Notes: generated by a model from the sequence alone, not told the origin. A DNA stretch of 64,000 nt from Scalesia atractyloides (GCA_947069175.1 CAMTDV010000030.1:93057916-93121915), one strand, 5' to 3'. Numbered from the stretch's first letter, positions 11,761-22,895 are shown. Numbers and translations: made by a program.

Positions 11761-12383
11761 AATGTTTTTTTTTTGAAAAAGTACTTATTACAAAACTGTG
11801 ATATCACGATATATATTAAGAAGCAACTATTGTGTCTCACTATTCATTCTAGCCAACCACATGTTGCCACGTGACAATCTCTTTTTTATTACAAAATATT
11901 TTAATACATCAACTTTGTTGATAACATGTTTAACCCCTTTACTGTAATAAAATTTTGAAATTCCTTTGCTTTACTTTTTAACATAATTAATCACTCAACT
12001 TTGCTAATTACATTAGATTTTTCAACTTCATTTGTTTAACGTTACTAATATATATTTTTAGTCACTCTACTTTAATAAAGTTTAACTAACGTAATTTTAA
12101 TCACTCAACTTTGCTAATAACATATTTAGCCCTTCTACTTTAATAAAATTTTAAAATTTCTTTGGTTTTTTTTTCAAGTTTACTGATAATCTAATATACA
12201 CTTTATCATTTTTAATTTTTGTAAAGTCATTTTTAAACTGATTGACTTTTTGCATCTATAGTGATTACGCTTGGATATTCTTTTCCCCATGGTTCTACGT
12301 TATCACTTGTACTTCGTATACTACATGCCAGTTCTGTACTAATAATTAAATTCTTACTGTAACACGCGGAGTTAAAATACTAG
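11345..12383 (+). mobile_element. Helitron-like insertion carrying TATACGATA repeats
   Basis: Another segment present in X1 and missing from X2. Its plus-strand end reads ACACGCGGAGTTAAAATA then CTAG (12380-12383) followed by T, the Helitron-type terminus. The inner part includes the repeat at 11345-11760 and AT-rich filler. No Rep or helicase is encoded. The left boundary is set only by the X1/X2 comparison. Confidence 0.35.
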
Positions 12384-12860
12384 TTATATTATATCTTAAA
12401 AGAGAAACTTACAAAAGATTTTATCATGAAAATATAGTTGTTTTATATACATTTGTATATTTTGTTGTAAAATCATGATTCAAACATATTAATATGCAAT
12501 AAAAGTAAAAAAAAATTGGGTTAAATGAGTCGTCAACCCGTCAACATGACTCGTTTGACACCCCTAGTTTGCGCCCATGCCTAGTTAACTTTAGGGCGTT
12601 AATTACACCATCCTATAGGGGGCATGAAAAAAGAAGACATGAATTTAGTAACGGATATTAATCTTATATGTGTAAATATGCGTACAAAATTAATTGTCCA
12701 GCTGATCAATTTCTTCCATGTGGACTTGGATGCCAACCACTAGACACAGTCTCATGTTACATGGAAATATTCTTTTAACAAGGTGGAGTATCCTAAATTT
12801 GGATTAAATTACAAAAATGGTTTGTATGTATCTTTTGATTTTGGTTTTGTTTTAAGACTA

Positions 12861-13870
12861 TAGAGTGTGCTTTCACTCTCCACTGCAATTTTTTTCCTGA
12901 CATCAGTTTTCACTAATCTAAATATTAAGGAGCATGGTTTCACTCCCAAATTCAATTTCCAATGTCACATATTTTATTTTATTTTTGTTTTTAAATGAAA
13001 ATTAACATTTAGCTCCCATGTTGTGGTGGGGTGTAATGCAACGTAATCAACTCGAAACTTTTAACGAAAATAAGTAGATTAACATTTATTGCACCATAGT
13101 ATAAAACAAAATTTACTATCTATTCGTACTAAATAATACATTAAACCCTAATCTACTTTTTTAATAACATTTGTAATTTCATAACGTGTGCAGATCATGT
13201 AAATGGATACCTGTAGCTCCGCCTGTTTCTCTTCCGAATGACACCAACCTTTTACGTCAACTCGTTAAGCTTTAGGGTGATACGATCATTAAGTATCTTT
13301 TGTTGCCTTGCGAAAACCTCGCCAGAAGTCGACATCATATAACAAAAGTAACTTATTTAGACAACATAAAACCATATTAACAATGCGAAAGTTATAAAAA
13401 CTAATATAAGGATCCGATCAAGAGGCTCATAAACATCGGGGTAATTGGAACCCAATTCAAAGCTGCCATACACACCACAACTAAAACCACGCCGCATTCA
13501 TCATCGCTTTTCATCTTCGAAATCTGAATTCGAATAAGAAAGCATAAAAAAGCAAACTGAAAATCAGTCGTAAGGCTCAGAGACTTGGCAACACCCGATT
13601 GCTTTATTCAAGCCGTCTCAGTTGTTATGCGTTAAAAAATCACCTCATCATAGCCTGTATACATGCATGATAATAATCAGTTATTTAGCACACACAAATT
13701 TAGGGTGTGTTTGTCATGTAAACCTAACCCCTTGTACACGAGCATCTACAACATATCAATCCAGATGCATTGAATTTCCAAACCGCGAAAGAAGACTTTC
13801 CGGTCTTCCTACGGACCTCAACTGGACCAACGTGTGGTCCCCCATACACACTCAAACCCTTCTTTTATAT
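12861..13870. other. intergenic DNA
   Basis: AT-rich. The only open frame I would note is a very short minus-strand one at 13401-13514. A second copy of the phrase CCTAACCCCTTGTACAC, seen at the left edge of X1 as CCTAACCCCTCGTACAC, occurs at about 13722. Confidence 0.5.
13401..13514 (-). CDS. possible 37-aa hydrophobic peptide
   Basis: An ATG at 13514 opens a 37-residue frame ending at TAG (13401-13403). It starts MKSDDECG and continues with two hydrophobic stretches around a WVPITPMF turn. The sequence just upstream on the minus strand is CT- and GA-rich, like a leader. I do not recognise it. A frame of this size can arise by chance, so this is only a candidate. Confidence 0.15.
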   Translation of the reverse strand: MKSDDECGVVLVVVCMAALNWVPITPMFMSLLIGSLY

Positions 13871-13876
13871 ATATAA

Positions 13877-14300
13877 CTAGATTGTTGCCAAATTTCGCGT
13901 GTTGCGGCGGCGACGTCTTAGTTGTTTGTAGTTAGCGGCACGTTATGTGATGCGTTAACAATAGCAACACGTGTTTCGACATGTCCGATCTAACTCAGTG
14001 TTACCTATATATGCATTGCGGTTACAATGCACTATGATGCATTAACATGTGGTACTCGCACGTGACATTATGCGTTTTTTACTTTGTTACACATGTTATG
14101 TTCGTGACATTAAAATTATTAGACATAGATAAAAAAAATAGTATGTCATGGCTGTTGTAGTGTAAAGTTGTAAAAGTCGGTTAGGCAGCAATCTAAAGTT
14201 GTAACAATAATTTAGGCATCAATGTGATTAGATATAGATAAAAATAAGTAAAATAATGTGTCGCATGTTGTAATGTATAGTCGTAAAAGTAGTTTAAACA
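13877..14300 (-). mobile_element. Helitron-like 3' end, minus strand
   Basis: On the minus strand it ends CTAG then T at 13880-13876, with GCCGCAACACGCG about 30 nt upstream. Its body shares two stretches with other copies. TAACACTGAGTTAGATCGGA is also at about 57220 on plus. TTAATGTCAC.AAC.TAAC. is also near 46780 on minus. It is noncoding. Family assignment rests on the terminus and on copy number only. Confidence 0.4.
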
Positions 14301-15340
14301 AAATGAGGTGTCAAGTTATTAATTAAAAAAGTTTGAAGGGTGGGAGTTGTCAATTATAAAGAGTTAAAAATAAATGTGTAACTTACTTAAAAAAAATATG
14401 AGGTGTAGGTAAATTTATAGAATAAAGTGGTTAGGCATAAAAAATCGAATAATAAATATATGTGGCACATTTCAAGAAAATGTATCTAAAAATTTATAAC
14501 CACACCTTTTGTTACATTTCTAGATAATATATTTTATGTAAAAAGGTTAACGTTCAATAGCCTCTTAATGTACGAAGTGTACACAGTTAAAGTACGATGT
14601 TATAAGATAAAACCCTAATCACGTATAGGTTAAACAAAAATTTACGCATAAACAAAACAGATAAATCACACATGTGATAAAAAATTCAGAACTCGCGCAT
14701 GAGTAAAACCTAATTATACACATTATTTTGTGGCCACATACACTTCGCATGTTAAGGGATTTTTGTATAATATACCTTCTCTACTTTCTTTATAGGATTT
14801 TTGTATTTTAAACTTTCTTTACTTTCTCTATAAGGGATTTTTGTATTTTTAAACTTTATCTATATTTTATTATAAAAATCAAATAAATTACTCTTAACCA
14901 AACTGTAAAACTTTAAAATTATATGAAACAATGTAATCACTACCTTTCAATTTCAATGGAAGAAGTCAAAAACACTTAAATGTCATCTGTCATTTATACT
15001 TTTTTAACATTTACTATCGAGTAAGTTGAACATTTTTATTCTGTAAGCATCTATGGTTTACTAAAACTATTTAAGTAAATAAATTAAAGATTTGTTAAAA
15101 TGCGTCAAGTGAAAATTTTCACTTTATGATATAAAACAGAGAATCCAAAGCCTCAAAATTTCACTTTATGATATCATTCTTCTCAAATCTCATCTCACTC
15201 TACTCTTTCTTTGTGCCCACACCACCACCGCCATGCCAGACACCACCCTCACCGCCACACACTTTTCATCCACCAGATCCGAAACACCTGAAGCCACCAT
15301 CTGAACGGAGTCATCACATGTGAATCCGAGTTCCGGTACA
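14301..15340. other. intergenic DNA
   Basis: AT-rich with no gene. TTTTTGTAT.TTAAACTTT phrases repeat at 14760-14860. Two copies of TTTCACTTTATGATAT lie at about 15118 and 15160. Confidence 0.5.
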
Positions 15341-15347
15341 ATAGAAA

Positions 15348-15746
15348 GTGGTGGCGGTTCAGATCTCTTCGTCTGTTATTCGTAAATCTGACCCCACCTT
15401 TGTTTTCCAACAAAGAAGTTTGTGTGCCTCAGCTCAGGCTATGGAATCGTTGGTTGTTGGCCAGGGTTGTGGTGGCACACTTCACGGAAAAGAGAAAGAT
15501 ATATCTAGCAAGAGAGGGAGAGAGGTGGTTACCAAAATAAAAAAAAGGGGTGGTAATTTGATGGCGTTCACCGGAGCCGGTGATGGCCACTGCAATGAAA
15601 CTGTGCTAAAAAGTAAAAGAAAGAGACACCTGTTGCCTGTTGTACCTGGAGAAAAAGGGACCAAACATGTCAAAACAAAAAAGTTAAGGGGTGAAAGTCG
15701 GGCTCATGTAATGAGAACCGACCTTTTACTTTATTATACTGTATAA
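15348..15746 (+). CDS. hypothetical 132-aa ORF, doubtful
   Basis: The longest open frame between copies A and B. It is richer in G and C than its surroundings and rich in Lys, Arg and Gly (for example KRKRHLLPVVPGEKGTK). It has no domain I recognise and no membrane segment. It may be a piece of a mobile element, since short inverted words (GAATCCAAAG) stand on either side at about 15135 and 15850. I would not treat it as a gene without transcript evidence. Confidence 0.15.
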   Translation: MVAVQISSSVIRKSDPTFVFQQRSLCASAQAMESLVVGQGCGGTLHGKEKDISSKRGREVVTKIKKRGGNLMAFTGAGDGHCNETVLKSKRKRHLLPVVPGEKGTKHVKTKKLRGESRAHVMRTDLLLYYTV

Positions 15747-15869
15747 TATGAAAGTGAGGTGTGAGGTGGGAGTTTGATTGGTTTCACGTTAGAGGAGAAA
15801 TTAATTTTTTTAAAGTAGAGGTTTAAAATGACGTAGCGTGCTGAGGTGAAAACTTTGGATTCCTAACCC

Positions 15870-16860
15870 CACCTAGCATAATGCGTAGTAGTTTAAATAC
15901 ATAGTGAAAAAAGTTGTCACGTTATTGTTAGTTACGTGGAAAGTAGAACTATAACTAACTAAACTTTTAAGAGTGTCATATTCTAACTAAACAGTTAAGT
16001 AAAAATAAGAGATGTAGCAACATGTGATTGGCTTAAAAATAAAGTTTAACTCTTTCTCTGTTACTCTCAACCATCAACTCAAGCTCGTTAACAGGGCAAC
16101 GATCTCGCCCACCAATACACATGGTTTAAGTGTAGTGAGTTGGTGCTAGGGGTGTGAATTTCTGTCATGACTAAACATCACAACACAAACCTAACATGAA
16201 AAACACGGGTTTGGGTTTAGACTAAACGAGTTTGGGTCCGTTTCAGGTTGAACCTGTGAACCTGTTTGGCTAAACGAGTCGATTTTGTGTCAACCTGAGA
16301 TATTTTAACGAGTTAACCCTCAGATATTTTATTTTTATTTATCAAAATGTCTTTTATATCATAAAGTGATAAACTAAATTAACTGAGTATACTATCTATA
16401 ATTATAACTTAAGATAGAAACTGACATAAAATTTCATAATTAAAATTTAACTTTTTATATACATTTGTATATTTAGTTGTAACATAATATTTTGATTTTA
16501 ACATATTAATGTGTGAAAAAAATAAGAAAAACTTTAGGTTAAATGGGTTGTGTTCACGTTCGTGTAAAATTTTCAGGTTTAAAATGGGTTAGACCCGCCA
16601 ACCCATGAACACGACCTGTTTAACACCCTTAATAGACACCTCTGCTCAGTTAGTCTTTTTAGGGTGTTAAACACCATCCCATAGAAGCATGAAAGAGGAT
16701 GCCATGAGTGTGGTAACATATGTTACTTTTGTATGCGCGGATATGTGTGTGGAATTAATTTCTAGCCATCCAACTTCTCTCATGTGTTGGGTCTAATATG
16801 ACATGGAAATACATTTTTTAACTGGGTGGGTATCCTATAATTATATTAAATTACAAAAAA
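15870..16860. repeat. duplicated block X2
   Basis: The shorter partner of X1 (10256-12860). It keeps the order of shared phrases without the two insertions. Within it, 16150-16630 begins GGGGTGTGAA and ends AACACCCTT, resembling a hAT-like element that is also in X1. X2 is broken at its right end by a LINE fragment. Confidence 0.65.
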
Positions 16861-16869
16861 GAATTTATT

Positions 16870-17300
16870 TGATTTTATGCTGGAACAACCGGACACTCTT
16901 AGAAGTAAATTTCTTGGCCTTGAGGATTTTTCTAGGACACCTTCCAACTAAGGTGGCGCTGGTTAGCGTGCATCTTCCATCTTCATTGTGCTCGTTTTGT
17001 GATGAATATGAGGAATTTGTGGATCATGTATTCGATGAGTGCTCTGTCTCACAGCAGGTTTGGGATAGGGTAATTAGGATTCCAACCGGGTTCTTCTTCG
17101 GCATCAATGTGTTAAACATACATGTACGTAATAAAGAGTAAAAAAAAAAGTGGGAAAGGTGCTTTACTCGGTGACTCGAGTTGCAGTTTGGTCCATATGG
17201 AGAGCACAAAACGACTTAATACGCGTGAGAATGTGGGAAAGTAGTTGATGATATCAAGGCTATTGGACTTTTGTGGATTTAAATATAAGGTTTAGTTTTT
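16870..17300 (+). mobile_element. LINE fragment: zf-RVT region
   Basis: The frame 16803-17141 encodes a piece ending in a reverse-transcriptase zinc-binding (zf-RVT) module typical of plant LINE ORF2. It shows LGHLPTKVAL, then LCSFC, VDHVFDECSVSQQVWDRV. After a frame change, VVDDIKAIGLLWI at about 17236-17275 is the usual ORF2 tail. Only the 3' end is present, as with most 5'-truncated LINEs. It was inserted at the right edge of X2. Confidence 0.75.
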
Positions 17301-17656
17301 AGGTTTGGGGGAGTAGAGATTGGGGGTTTAGGTTTTTGTATGTGTAGTACTAATTTTTTTTTGTATCTTAAAAACGTTTAATTTACAGTCAAAAAATATT
17401 AAAATAAAAAAAATTGGTGTGTTTTTTGAGTTTTTTAGTTTTCTCAAAAAGATTAGTTTTATTGTAGAATTGATTTTTTTTCTCATTTGATCCCCTATAT
17501 TAAATATAAATATATATAACTTAAATAAATTATTTACTCCCTAATGCAATTCCAATAAGATTTTTAGTTTTTAAATGCAAATAATAGCTCTATGATTAAA
17601 TAACTTGTAAATGAAAAATATATATAACTTAAATCATTGACTTATATCAATATTTC

Positions 17657-17694
<38 letters not shown>
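17657..17694. repeat. (TAA)n microsatellite
   Basis: About twelve perfect AAT/TAA units in a row within AT-rich DNA. Confidence 0.95.
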
Positions 17695-18522
17695 TAAAAA
17701 CATACTTAAATATTATATGACAACTACTAAATTTAAGATAAAAAAATTACAAACCAAACCAAGAAATAATAACAACTACTAACTTTAAGATAAAAAAAAA
17801 TTACAAACCAAACGAACAAATAATTAATACCGAAACAAACTCGGTTTACAATGAAATACATAGAATGACCGTAAAATAAAACAAAATTGTGTGTTGATTG
17901 ATTTTTAAAACCTTAACGAGTACAAGTTAAGTTGTTACCGAAAAAATGAGATGCTACATTAATATTGATTAAAAAATTAAAATCGTTCCACGGCAAAGCT
18001 GCAGGCTCGTGGACCTCTCCACGCTCAAACGCCACTGCCGTAACCACGACTAGGCAGCACCATGTTCCACCGCGTGACTTTATGCCATGTTGGCCTACGC
18101 CCATGTCCACGCCCACACCCACATCACCCATATTGTGTTGCAAGCAGGGGAAGCTTAGATGGTGTGCGGGGAGGACTTCCGCACAGGAACCGTGATTTCG
18201 CAAAGCATATGTTTTAAAAAAAATCTGATATATATATGTTAATTTTTTTTAAAATAGTAAACCCATAACAATTTCAAGTAAGACTCATTTACAAATCATT
18301 AAGGCATAAGGGCACGTTTTTTAAGCTCGAACATGGTACATGAATCCTCAGAAACGTCAGTGATTGCAAGTGTGTTGTTCATACTAAAGAGGTCAATGTT
18401 TTATCGATAGAAAATCACAAAATTTACAAGAACTTGAAAATACAAGTGATAAGAAACTAAGTCGGATTACATAAAACATATAATTATGCAAACGAAGCCG
18501 CTAACCTTTATCAAGTATCATA
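17695..18522. other. intergenic DNA, 3' of copy B
   Basis: AT-rich, with a GC-rich island at about 17985-18195. Open frames on both strands of the island (17913-18203 minus, 17965-18195 plus) have no domain I know. Two near-copies of ACAACTACTAA.TTTAAGATA lie at about 17720 and 17770. The last 150 bp is probably the copy B 3' UTR. Confidence 0.45.
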
Positions 18523-19443
18523 TCAAGCTGCAAGAACAGAAACAATGCGAGGGACCTTCTCGTCCTCGGCAGGCAAATTCATGTAGTCGTGAACAAACCC
18601 CCCAGGCTCAGCAACATCAAGTGCCAGTTCACCATGCAACGCCTTGCAATAATTATACAACACAGTGTTCGCAGCAGTGAACCAAACGAACAAGAACATC
18701 ATAAGGTACGTATAAAACATCGTAACTAATATAAACGCCCAATGAAAATCTGTAGAACAAACCCACACAAAACCGGCAATACAAGCTCCAAAATACAACA
18801 TCACTAACAAGGAAACCGATCTCATCCCCTTTACCAAATACCAGCTCCTCATCAAAGCCGGAAATCCCCATTTTGATTCCACCACAACTACCACAAAAGC
18901 CAGTGACCAGTTCACGTGAAAATATATAACAACCGCGATAAGAATCACACCCATGATGGCCGAAAACAACATGAAGTAAACCGAATGGCAATCGATAACA
19001 AATCCTAAGTTATGTACCAATATAAGACCTGTCCCTACGAACAAGAGGAAGCTTAGGGTGATCAAAACTTTAAGAACATAAGATATAATCGCGGTTGAAG
19101 CGAGTGGGAGGAAGGAGAAGGTTAGGGACTTGAGGGCGTCGAGGGTGTTAACCGGCTCACCAAAGAAAGCATGGTGTGTGCTGTAGGTGATCGTGCCGAT
19201 GGCGCATAGGGAGATCACGTATACGATTAGTGTGAACAGAAGATAATAGATTACATAGTTTTGATGATTTGAGATGTTGTTGAAGTGTTGGTGAAGGGTG
19301 GGGCTGACGATGAGAGTCAGGGAAAGAGGGAGGAAGAGGAGGGATAAGGTGATGAAGTGGCTCAACCTGGCCTTGATGATCCTCTTTGACTCGGAGAGGA
19401 CACCGGTTAAGTTGAGGGTGTGCACCTGTATTATTTCTTCCAT
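18523..19443 (-). CDS. membrane-protein family copy B
   Basis: Intact frame. I place the start at 19443 (MEEIIQVHTLNLTGVLSESK), which aligns with copies A, C and D, rather than the upstream ATG at 19467; this gives 306 aa. After a polar N-terminus with the SESKRIIKAR motif come about six hydrophobic segments (about 30-50, 80-105, 115-150, 160-185, 218-240 and 250-275). A conserved amphipathic stretch between segments 4 and 5 reads NWSLAFVVVVVESKWGF then LMRSWYLVKGMR. Near the end is TAANTVLYNYCKALHGEL. The pattern resembles the plant family whose Arabidopsis members (such as At5g44860 and At4g19950) carry the odd database name polyadenylate-binding protein 1-B-binding protein. That link is from memory and moderate. 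There are no catalytic residues, so the function is unknown; it is presumably an endomembrane or plasma-membrane protein. Confidence 0.85.
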   Translation of the reverse strand: MEEIIQVHTLNLTGVLSESKRIIKARLSHFITLSLLFLPLSLTLIVSPTLHQHFNNISNHQNYVIYYLLFTLIVYVISLCAIGTITYSTHHAFFGEPVNTLDALKSLTFSFLPLASTAIISYVLKVLITLSFLLFVGTGLILVHNLGFVIDCHSVYFMLFSAIMGVILIAVVIYFHVNWSLAFVVVVVESKWGFPALMRSWYLVKGMRSVSLLVMLYFGACIAGFVWVCSTDFHWAFILVTMFYTYLMMFLFVWFTAANTVLYNYCKALHGELALDVAEPGGFVHDYMNLPAEDEKVPRIVSVLAA

Positions 19444-19552
19444 CACTGTGGGAGGATCTATTAGCAAATGAGTGGCGTTAAGTACTTGTGTTCGTTTTGT
19501 AAAGACGTATCGGACTTATTCAAATGTTGATTGATCAATAAAAGTTCATAAA

Positions 19553-19783
19553 CCATCACCAGTGCTCTAGTGGTGACCACGGGTATTTAAGTTTCCACCT
19601 ATGGTGGGCTCGGATGAGTTTTTATCTCCAGGTCTCAAGTTCGAGTCTGGGTGATAGGGGTTTCTCATTGAGGGGTTTAAATTGGGGATCTATTGTGCGA
19701 AAAGGCTCTTTAGCGCGGACCTGGTTAAAACAACGTATGTTAGACATCCCGACATTCGTAAATAATTCACACCTTTAAAAAAA
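19553..19783 (+). mobile_element. tRNA-derived SINE
   Basis: Plus-strand polymerase III-type head: box-A-like GCTCTAGTGGTGACC and box-B-like AAGTTCGAGTCTGG. The 3' end is CACACCTTTAAAAAAA. It is flanked by TTCATAAA (19545-19552) and TTCCATAAA (19784-19792), a near-perfect target duplication. Length is about 231 bp. It lies just upstream of copy B. Confidence 0.7.
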
Positions 19784-20054
19784 TTCCATAAATTGGAGGA
19801 GAAGTCAACTGATAAAATTACGCGTTTTGGATATTAAAATGACATTGAAATTCCTCATTGTTAGTGGATTGTATTGGAGCAAGAAGTTCAAATTTTCTCA
19901 CAAAATGAATGGTATCCAGGAACATAGATTTTATATAAATTTTATATAAAGTATATTGTTTTGAACATTTCATCACCAAATATGATACGATATAAGGTGC
20001 AAACGAACACTTATAACGTCTTGTTTGTGTTCGTTTGTTAAGGATATACATGTG

Positions 20055-20470
20055 TGTTGGATTTTTATATCCGGTTCGATGAGTCAATGCTACCGACCGG
20101 GTCTTGACCCGTAAGAGTTACACCGTGGACAACGAACTAAAATCCACTTAACTAGTTTAACTGGTAATTACGAACAAAATGCGAAACGATCATAATTATA
20201 TTTATGATCATAAGCGGGATTATTTCATTGTTGCGGGTATTAACTAAGAGGCGGGTACATTGACCGGGCGAGACGGGTATACTTGCTATGCCACTTATCG
20301 CACATGCAAGGGACCTCCAACACTTGGCACACATACATTAAGTCCACCAATTGGAATGCATGCATTATGCCCACCAATAAGAATCCATGCAAAGGAACTC
20401 CATGTGCTATAAAAGGGGGTGTTGGGTCTTGCTTTGAGATAGAGGAAGAACTTGCAAATAATCTCACAAC
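20055..20470 (+). repeat. copia left LTR, first part
   Basis: Starts TGTTGGATTTTTATATCC. It holds a TATA box (TATAAAA at 20408-20414) and is cut after CTCACAAC by the gypsy-type insertion. ACAAC at 20466-20470 is the inner target duplication. Confidence 0.93.
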
Positions 20471-20880
20471 TGTCACACACCGACCCGCAGCGAAAATGGT
20501 GATCGGGGCATGATTGGGTTTTCATCAAAGCTCGTGACATTTACTATAAAGTTTCATATTTATTATTTCTTTTTAAAGGAAAACATTACAATCAATCATA
20601 CAAGTACAACATGTTCTATACATTTTTCAAGACTTCATTATTTTTCTTCTAAGCCAATTTCTACGTGTTCCTTGCTTCAACCTGTCCACATGTATCATGT
20701 GTAAAAATAGAGTTTTTGGGTCAACAAAAGGTTGGCGAGTGAATCCTGTGAAAACATTTAAACGTATTTATTGTATCGATTATAAAATAAAGTGCATAAC
20801 CACATATGAGTAAACGTAAATGTAAATTTAATCACAAAACACATAATATTAAATATTGCACACATATACACCAAATGATT

Positions 20881-21002
20881 GATTTTGAGGCACGCGTTGT
20901 TCAACTCGTCTCCCACAAGGAACTGATGGGCCTAATGAATGATTTTGAGGCATGCATTGTTCAACCCGTCTCCAACGAGGAACTGATGGGCCTAATGAAT
21001 TG
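20881..21002. repeat. 60-bp tandem duplication inside LTR
   Basis: Two copies of a 60-bp unit starting GATTTTGAGGCACGCGTTG. The same pair occurs in the other LTR at about 26301-26430 and in degraded form in the nested LTR at about 28205-28310. Confidence 0.85.
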
Positions 21003-21491
21003 ATTTGCACGCCACTTGACTAAATGTAAACACACATTACAACAAACAATATTTACATTATAAGTTTAGATCATATAATGGTAATGGCACGAGTTTGAAT
21101 AAGCGAATTAATTTAAGCGACACATGATACACCCCAAAACATGAATAAAAAGGGGAATTTGTAAGAATTCACTCACTGTGGTTGCGTTTCTTGGATTGAT
21201 GATGAATGCGCACGAATTTGGATTTAACCACGAGAGAAACTAACCTAAATAATAACATAATAATTCGATAAATAAATAAACTTTTATTTGAGATTAATAT
21301 TTTTAATTAGTGTTCTTAATGGGATTGTTAGATTTATTTTTGTGAGTTCAAGGAAATTTTCTAACTTCAAAAATATTATTTTTAAGTGTTTTTAATTGAT
21401 TTTTAAATAAAATAAATAAATAAAAAGAAAATAAAAATTTTGAATTTTTTTAACCGTTGACCGTTGACCGGTCGGACCGTGTTAATTATGT

Positions 21492-21906
21492 GCGCTGAGT
21501 GAGGTTCGAACTCGTGACCTCCCGTACGCGTGCACGCAGCTCTACCAACTGAGCTACGTGTCTAACCCGAAATAATATCAATTTTAATTATATATATATA
21601 TACTAGCTAGGTTAATACGGATTTTATTTATTTTAAAAAGATTTATAATTCTACAAAACCGGTGGAGATTTCATGATTCGAACCCGTGGCTATCGACTTT
21701 TATTGCACCCAGCCCAACCAACTGGGCTGGGTGTCTAACCCGTTATAGTCAGAATTTATATTATATTTATACACATACTGAAGCGAATCTGATTAAGCTT
21801 GTTTTAAAAAGGAACATTTTATTTCAGGAAAACCGGCGTGGCACTAGGCTCGAACTCAGGACCGTGATTTAAAATTGCACACAGTCCACCACTGGACTGT
21901 GTGTCT
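21492..21906 (-). repeat. three tRNA-like modules in the 3' LTR
   Basis: Minus strand, at 21492-21563, about 21665-21736 and about 21838-21906. Each begins after GGGTTAGACAC, has a perfect D-arm-like hairpin (TAGCTCAGTTGGTAGAGC, AGCCCAGTTGGTTGGGCT, CAGTCCAGTGGTGGACTG) and a T-loop box (GTTCGAA or GTTCGAG). The first has exactly the segment lengths of a 72-nt class I tRNA. Its anticodon and acceptor stems do not pair, so these are not working tRNA genes. Confidence 0.8.
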
Positions 21907-22632
21907 AACCCGGTATAATTTCCGATTTTAAATACATTTAACTATTGGTTTCAGTTCATCTTCTTCATTAAACCCAAAGCCTAGTACATAACCCGCCTGA
22001 AATTGATTTTTAGACAATTCTGGGTGATTGTTCAAAGATTCGTAACATAAAGAATGATAGATAGAGAAGTTAAAGAAATATACCAACTAGAAGTAAAATC
22101 TCGGTTTTCCGGTGAAAATCTCCGGCGAGTGCACCAAATTCCGGCGATGTATTTCTTGCGACAGGGAGTTTAAGGTGAGTGTGGGTGATTTCGGTCTGAG
22201 CTCTAGATGTCCTGTTTATAAAGTAAGGCAACAGTGGGATAGATTCTTCGGTTTTCCGGCGATTTGCAGAAAATTCCGGCGAGGTGTTCTTGATGAATAG
22301 AGACTTGTAGAGAGAGGTTAGCGAGAGTGTGTGTGCATTCCAATGGGTTCTCAGAGCTCCTATTTATAGAAGAGGAGGTCGTACAGTATAAACTTCGGTT
22401 TCGGTCAAAATGGGCTATGGCGGATTGATTGCTTAGCTAATTGGACGCATTTTGACTCGATTTGAGTCTTGGTTCAAGACTGGAAGCATTTTCTTCGGTT
22501 ATTTGCGAAGAATTCGCAAATCTTTGGTGATTGCCGGGGATTACAGCCGTTACTGGGCGCAACTTTGAATCAGTCTAGGAGATTATTAATACATAAAAGA
22601 TTTGTTTGATTAAATCCTTTCAGATGTTAAGG

Positions 22633-22711
22633 TGTGGTGTAGCGGTGTGAAGTGTGTTTGGTTATAGGCGAGACCCGGGTTCGAAACCCGGGTTCGAAAC
22701 CCGGCGTCTAC
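22633..22711 (+). repeat. antisense tRNA-like module in the 3' LTR
   Basis: Plus-strand GTGTAGCGGTGTGAAG followed by GACCCGGGTTCGAAACCCGG. It resembles the ends of a Leu/Ser-type (class II) tRNA. Here the box-B hairpin is duplicated (CCCGGGTTCGAAA twice); the other LTR has one copy (about 30454-30523). Confidence 0.7.
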
Positions 22712-22895
22712 ATTAATTTTTTTGTTCATTAATTATTAGTAATTTTTAATTTTGGTTTTTAAATTCTAATATATTTATTAATTATGTATCGTTTAAATTT
22801 AATTTGAGCAATAAGTATGCAATGAAAATTATAACTGGATATTTGATTAATAAACGAAGCGGGTTTTGGAAACCCGTTTTTCGACGGATGTTACA

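Larger units (their letters stand above)
10256..12860. repeat. duplicated block X1, upstream of copy A
   Basis: Pieces at 10256-10640, 11285-11345, 12385-12480 and 12530-12860 match, in order, block X2 at 15870-16860. Examples are ACGTTATTGTTACGT near the left end, ATATCATAAAGTGATAAACT in the middle and GGATTAAATTACAAAAA-like sequence at the right. X1 is longer because of at least two insertions, described separately. No gene is seen. Confidence 0.7.
20471..22895 (-). repeat. gypsy-type 3' LTR with tRNA-like modules
   Basis: 2425 bp. On the plus strand it reads TGTCACACACCG to GGATGTTACA. A TATA-like TATAAATA (minus) lies at 22361-22368. A 60-bp tandem duplication at 20881-21002 is centred on the word GAACTGATGGGCC. 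The three minus-strand tRNA-like modules and one plus-strand module are listed separately. Confidence 0.93.

Noticed and set aside
15125..15865. A 740-bp transposon with GAATCCAAAG inverted ends around the ORF at 15348
   Set aside because: The inverted match is only about 10 bp in AT-rich DNA, and no target duplication was found.
17913..18203. Protein-coding gene in the GC-rich island
   Set aside because: Both strands are open, as expected from a GC-rich patch lacking stops. No domain, and composition (VGVGVDMGVG) suggests repeat translation.
21492..21563. A functional tRNA gene
   Set aside because: Box A and B and segment lengths fit, but acceptor and anticodon stems do not pair and no sensible anticodon loop is seen. 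The same applies to the other modules.
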